A stretch of 64,000 nucleotides of DNA from JAEUKQ01 sp964414755 (lineage in GTDB: Bacteria > Pseudomonadota > Alphaproteobacteria > JAEUKQ01): assembly GCA_964414755.1 (NCBI GenBank), contig CAYPXH010000003.1, forward strand, positions 14,281 to 78,280, written 5' to 3'. Positions within the stretch are counted from its first letter, which is position 1. Every line of letters starts with the position of its first letter. A program made the translations under genes and the position numbers. The notes under the pieces were generated by a model. The model was not told the DNA's origin. It worked only from the letters and a program-made list of their open reading frames with translations, and ran no database searches. Positions 61,362 through 64,000 of the stretch are shown here, piece after piece.

Positions 61362-61449
61362 CTTATCCCTCAATAACAACATATTCCATATGTTAAACAA
61401 CAACAATCATACGTCCTGCTTTTTCAGAAAGCAAACAGCAATATAGTTG

Positions 61450-63258
61450 CTAGTTGGCCTGACGTCTTAAGAAGGCAGGGATATCAAGTATTTCTTCATC
61501 TGCTTTATTAGTTGGCGCTCTGTTCTCTTGGCTGGTTACCCGAACTTGCAGTGTTGGCTGAGCAGATGAACCAGCTGTTGGTTCTTGCCCACCGCTTGTA
61601 GCCATATTAGGGGATTTGTTTGGAAGCGTCGACCGTGTTGCTGAATTACTACTATGGGTTTGGGGTGATTGCGTTGCAACGGAAGGGGTTGATATTTTCG
61701 GTGCAGTAGGTTGTGCTGATGTCATACCGCTAACACGTGCAAACAAACTGGGCGCTGCATTGGGACGTTGAGAAATAGACTGCGCTGCCGGTGCGGTTAC
61801 GCTTCCTTGTGGGCGATTTTCGTAAGCCAGGTTCTGATCTTCAACCTGCTGTTTAATAACAGTTGAACCTGGGCCTGGCATTGGACGCCATGTCGCTTGC
61901 GTTTTTACCTGTTCACGCTGAATCGGCGATGATTGTTGCGGCGCAGAAGTAACCGGGGCTGATGTCCGATTATGTTCCGTAATGTTTACTGGACGGCTTG
62001 CAGGATTAATAGCAGGTTCAACTCTACGGGTTGTGGGTGCAAACGCCGGGTTTGGTTGAGACATGTTGGGACGTACATTGGAACGACCAACCGCAACGGC
62101 TGGTTGAACATGACTAACGTGGTTATGGCGTGGTTGAATAGCTGCTTCTGATTCAATACCAGTGGCGACCACAGATATACGGACCTTGCCAACCAAGTTT
62201 TCATCGAACGTAGAACCAAAAATAATGTTTGCTTCGGGATCAACTTCCTCACGAATACGATTCGCTGCTTCATCAACTTCAAACAGGGTCATATCCAGTC
62301 CACCAGTGATATTAATTAAAACACCACGAGCACCTTTCATTGAAACATCATCAAGCAATGGGTTGGATATAGCGGCCTCAGCAGCTTTTATAGCACGGTT
62401 TTCACCCTCAGCCTCACCAGTACCCATCATTGCTTTACCCATTTCAGACATAACAGTGCGGATATCAGCAAAATCCAAATTCACCAAACCTGGCATAACC
62501 ATAAGGTCGGTTACACCACGAACGCCAGAATAAAGAACTTGGTCAGCCAGATGGAACGCATCGGCAAAGGTGGTTTTTTCATTGGCAATACGAAAAAGAT
62601 TCTGATTGGGAATAACAATCAGAGTATCAACATACTGCTGTAGCTCGTTGATACCTGCCTCGGCAAGGCGCATACGGTGTAACCCTTCAAAATGAAAAGG
62701 TTTTGTCACAACGCCGATTGTTAGAATACCCTGCTCACGGGCAGCACGGGCAATAACAGGTGCAGCACCTGTACCTGTTCCACCACCCATACCAGCTGCA
62801 ATAAAAACCATGTTGCTGTTTTGAATATAACGGATAACTTCTTCCAAACTTTCCTCGGCAGCAGCGCGACCAATTTCCGGGCGTGCTCCAGCCCCTAAAC
62901 CTTGTGTTACATGTACACCAAGTTGTACGCGATGTTGGCATAATGATTGGGAAAGTGCCTGTGCATCGGTGTTGCACACAACAAAGTCTACACCTTCAAG
63001 ATTCGATCTAATCATATTATTAACCGCATTGCTGCCAGCACCTCCGGTGCCAACAACGGTAATTCTAGGTTTCAATTCATGTGTTGCATTTGGCATCGAT
63101 AATTTAAGGCTCATGGCCGACTCCGTTTTCTTTTGTGCAGGGTTAGGGGGAATTGAAATAGATTTCTCTTCAACTGACACCGGCTGGTTTATTGTAACCT
63201 GATCAAAACTAGGTTGATTTGATTCGGGTGTGTTGGGAATATTCTTTTTACGACGCAT
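61450..63258 (-). CDS. ftsZ: Cell division protein FtsZ with N-terminal extension
   Basis: The tubulin-like GTPase of the division ring. The core begins MSLKLSMPNATHELKPRITVVG; the GTP-binding loop is MGGGTGTGAAPVI and the T7 region NLDFADIRTVMSEMG. A ~190-residue linker rich in Pro, Gln, Ser and Thr leads to the C-terminal peptide EEILDIPAFLRRQAN that binds FtsA and other partners. I chose the ATG that overlaps the ftsA stop (TAATG), giving 602 residues with 48 extra at the front (MRRKKNIPNTPESNQ...). Its base composition looks coding, near 42% GC. The conventional start at 63114 has a better ribosome binding site (GGAG), so both starts may be used. Confidence 0.93.
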   Translation of the reverse strand: MRRKKNIPNTPESNQPSFDQVTINQPVSVEEKSISIPPNPAQKKTESAMSLKLSMPNATHELKPRITVVGTGGAGSNAVNNMIRSNLEGVDFVVCNTDAQALSQSLCQHRVQLGVHVTQGLGAGARPEIGRAAAEESLEEVIRYIQNSNMVFIAAGMGGGTGTGAAPVIARAAREQGILTIGVVTKPFHFEGLHRMRLAEAGINELQQYVDTLIVIPNQNLFRIANEKTTFADAFHLADQVLYSGVRGVTDLMVMPGLVNLDFADIRTVMSEMGKAMMGTGEAEGENRAIKAAEAAISNPLLDDVSMKGARGVLINITGGLDMTLFEVDEAANRIREEVDPEANIIFGSTFDENLVGKVRISVVATGIESEAAIQPRHNHVSHVQPAVAVGRSNVRPNMSQPNPAFAPTTRRVEPAINPASRPVNITEHNRTSAPVTSAPQQSSPIQREQVKTQATWRPMPGPGSTVIKQQVEDQNLAYENRPQGSVTAPAAQSISQRPNAAPSLFARVSGMTSAQPTAPKISTPSVATQSPQTHSSNSATRSTLPNKSPNMATSGGQEPTAGSSAQPTLQVRVTSQENRAPTNKADEEILDIPAFLRRQAN

Positions 63259-64000
63259 TAAAAATTCTCTCGCAGCCAATGGCTAATTTTAGATAGAAAA
63301 CCATTATTATCAACATTTTTTATCGTATCAGTGCGATGTGATGTTACGTTATTTTGTTGCCCATAAGCCAACAAACCGGTGCAGGTTGCAAATGCTGGTC
63401 CTGCTGTCACATCATCAAGACCAAGAACGCCTATAGGGCGCCCCAGTCGAACTTGTTTGTTTAAAATAAGCCTAGCTAAATCTTTGACACCACCTAACTG
63501 GCTGGCGCCACCAGTAAGAACAACTCTTCGACCTGAAAGTTTATCAAAGCCACTAATTTCTAAATGTGATCTTACCAATTCAAAAGTTTCCTCAAGACGC
63601 GGTTGAATAATTCCAACCAAAATTGACCGAGATACCTGATGTGTATGTTGCGGGTCATTTTCACCAATTTGTGGAACATGAATTATTTCATGCTGATCAA
63701 CAGTTGAAGGAATACAATGTCCATAAAGAGTTTTTATACGTTCTGCTTCTGCCAAAGGGGTTGAAAGACCACGTGCTATATCATTCGTCACATGATTCCC
63801 GCCAATAGGCAAGCAATCAGTATAAACAAGATTACCATCAAAAAAAACCGCAATATTTGTTGTGCCTGCACCCATATCAATGACAGTCACACCCAAGTCA
63901 ATCTCGTCATCAACAAGTGTTGCAAGGCCTGATGCGTACGAAGAAACGACAATAGAACCTAAACCAAGATGGCAACGGCTAATACAGGATGTTAAGTTGC
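63258..64000 (-). CDS. ftsA: Cell division protein FtsA, C-terminal part
   Basis: An actin-like protein that tethers FtsZ to the membrane. The gene runs off the window edge; about 247 C-terminal residues are visible. The phosphate-2/ATP-binding motif VIDMGAGTTNIAVF is present, preceded by GLATLVDDEIDLGVT, and VVLTGGASQLGGV is the adenosine motif. The C-terminus LSKISHWLRENF is the amphipathic membrane-targeting helix expected of FtsA. Its stop overlaps the longer ftsZ start. The TTG at 63896 is not the true start, because the frame continues with FtsA-like sequence to base 64000. Confidence 0.95.
   Translation of the reverse strand, partial: NLTSCISRCHLGLGSIVVSSYASGLATLVDDEIDLGVTVIDMGAGTTNIAVFFDGNLVYTDCLPIGGNHVTNDIARGLSTPLAEAERIKTLYGHCIPSTVDQHEIIHVPQIGENDPQHTHQVSRSILVGIIQPRLEETFELVRSHLEISGFDKLSGRRVVLTGGASQLGGVKDLARLILNKQVRLGRPIGVLGLDDVTAGPAFATCTGLLAYGQQNNVTSHRTDTIKNVDNNGFLSKISHWLRENF

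Overview
This window is chromosomal DNA from an AT-rich alphaproteobacterium. The main evidence is a CcrM-type GANTC adenine methyltransferase, an FtsZ ending in the alphaproteobacterial-style peptide LDIPAFLRRQAN, and gene orders typical of the class: livHMGF with a DUF6867-like protein, rpiB-glyA-nrdR-rib-nusB-thiL, uvrC-pgsA-moaD, uvrD-prmA-pepP, and ftsA-ftsZ-bamD-recN-ligA. Order and content suggest Rhodospirillales or a relative, but I cannot name a species. Full riboflavin genes, a branched-chain amino acid importer, a glutaryl-CoA dehydrogenase and several DNA-repair genes argue against an extremely reduced endosymbiont. I see no rRNA, tRNA, CRISPR array, prophage or insertion sequence.

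Layout. 1-3.1 kb: the end of an exported Sel1/TPR protein, an unrecognised protein, and glutaryl-CoA dehydrogenase. 3.4-9.1 kb: a branched-chain amino acid ABC importer (livH, M, G, F, a small membrane protein, and the binding protein), closed by a strong terminator. 9.2-16.5 kb: rpiB, glyA, nrdR, ribD, ribE, a ribB/ribA-like fusion, ribH, nusB and thiL, packed with several overlapping stop/start codons. 16.7-34.0 kb: one merged str-S10-spc-alpha ribosomal run with secY, adk and rpoA. It starts at a near-consensus promoter and ends at a hairpin. A second near-consensus promoter overlaps the adk stop and should drive rpsM-rpsK-rpoA-rplQ. tuf is absent between fusA and rpsJ.

34-46 kb: a glutathione S-transferase gene divergent from a MarR regulator, with two perfect palindromes between them; an unknown cytosolic protein; three consecutive genes for diverged exported proteins that look like one unnamed family; ccrM; two divergent XRE regulators with inverted repeats between them; then moaD, pgsA and uvrC on the minus strand. 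46.1-46.4 kb: a 278-bp AT-rich gap with two perfect tandem DnaA boxes and a third opposed box, a candidate origin or DnaA control site. 46.4-56.6 kb: folB with a FolM/PTR1-like reductase, a zinc deacylase-like protein, uvrD, prmA, a DUF1127-like protein, an M24 aminopeptidase P and an unrecognised 490-residue protein. 56.7-64 kb: ligA, recN, bamD, ftsZ and the 3' part of ftsA on the minus strand.

The points most worth a second look are the exported-protein triplet, the DnaA-box cluster, a Lys-to-Pro change at residue 88 of ribosomal protein S12, an apparent N-terminal extension on FtsZ, and a GTP cyclohydrolase II-like domain that has lost its zinc cysteines. All functions were assigned by reading the sequence; no database search was run.
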